Shown here piece after piece: positions 5,263 to 5,281 of a DNA stretch of 5,281 bases. Source of the stretch: Treponema sp. (GTDB taxonomy: Bacteria > Spirochaetota > Spirochaetia > Treponematales > Breznakiellaceae); the NCBI GenBank assembly GCA_031283505.1, contig JAITBO010000074.1:1-5281 (forward strand), written 5' to 3'. Positions within the stretch are counted from its first letter, which is position 1; each line of letters starts with the position of its first letter. The notes beneath the pieces are model-generated. The model searched no databases and had not been told where the DNA came from. It was given only the letters and a program-made list of their open reading frames with translations. The position numbers were made by a program, and so were the translations under genes.

Positions 5263-5281
5263 GTCACTAGGCGCACGTTTC

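Noticed and set aside
1..5281. tRNA, rRNA or CRISPR array
   Set aside because: No cloverleaf, conserved rRNA segment or regularly spaced repeat-spacer pattern was seen on either strand; the 10-nt tandem units and the two-copy 40-nt repeat do not fit CRISPR geometry.

Overview
The window looks like part of a bacterial chromosome of moderately high GC (judged by eye, not counted). The gene mix (an exported LamG/FN3 surface protein, an HDOD signalling protein, a metallo-beta-lactamase-fold hydrolase, and a DUF4838/GH67-N-like protein) together with TATACT-type -10 boxes would suit a spirochaete such as a gut Treponema. That placement is from memory of gene styles and is only a weak inference.

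Layout. Positions 1-150 are the 3' end of a group II intron on the + strand. Domain V, domain VI with a bulged branch-point A, and the AT terminus at 149-150 can all be folded by hand; the body of the intron lies outside the window to the left. Immediately downstream (161-190) are three imperfect 10-nt repeats resembling the dispersed ACACGGAG-type repeat. A gene for an exported 564-residue protein follows (284-1978), with a signal peptide, a LamG-like jelly roll, a beta-rich middle and a C-terminal FN3 domain. Its stop codon sits in the loop of a likely intrinsic terminator (1965-1996). The 171-nt gap after it holds an elaborate imperfect inverted repeat (1998-2096) and then a promoter-like TATACT element.

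Positions 2150-3940 form a tight two-gene operon: an HDOD-domain protein, then, 9 nt later and with a Shine-Dalgarno overlapping the first stop codon, an MBL-fold metallohydrolase with an intact two-metal site. The pair suggests a signalling or nucleotide-handling module, but neither sequence fixes a substrate. Only 4 nt separate it from the convergent minus-strand gene 5036-3945, a GH67-N-like plus DUF4838-like protein that appears to lack the usual C-terminal part. This last gene has a TATACT box ending 6 nt before its ATG, so its mRNA is probably leaderless. The right end (5037-5281) is intergenic, with a 40-nt-spaced direct repeat and a weak inverted repeat.

Most of the window is ordinary chromosome. 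The best leads are the intron end with its repeat neighbour, the leaderless promoter with a dyad over its -10 box, the apparently truncated DUF4838 gene, and the structured spacer upstream of the HDOD operon. I did not find clear evidence of a new defence or mobile system.
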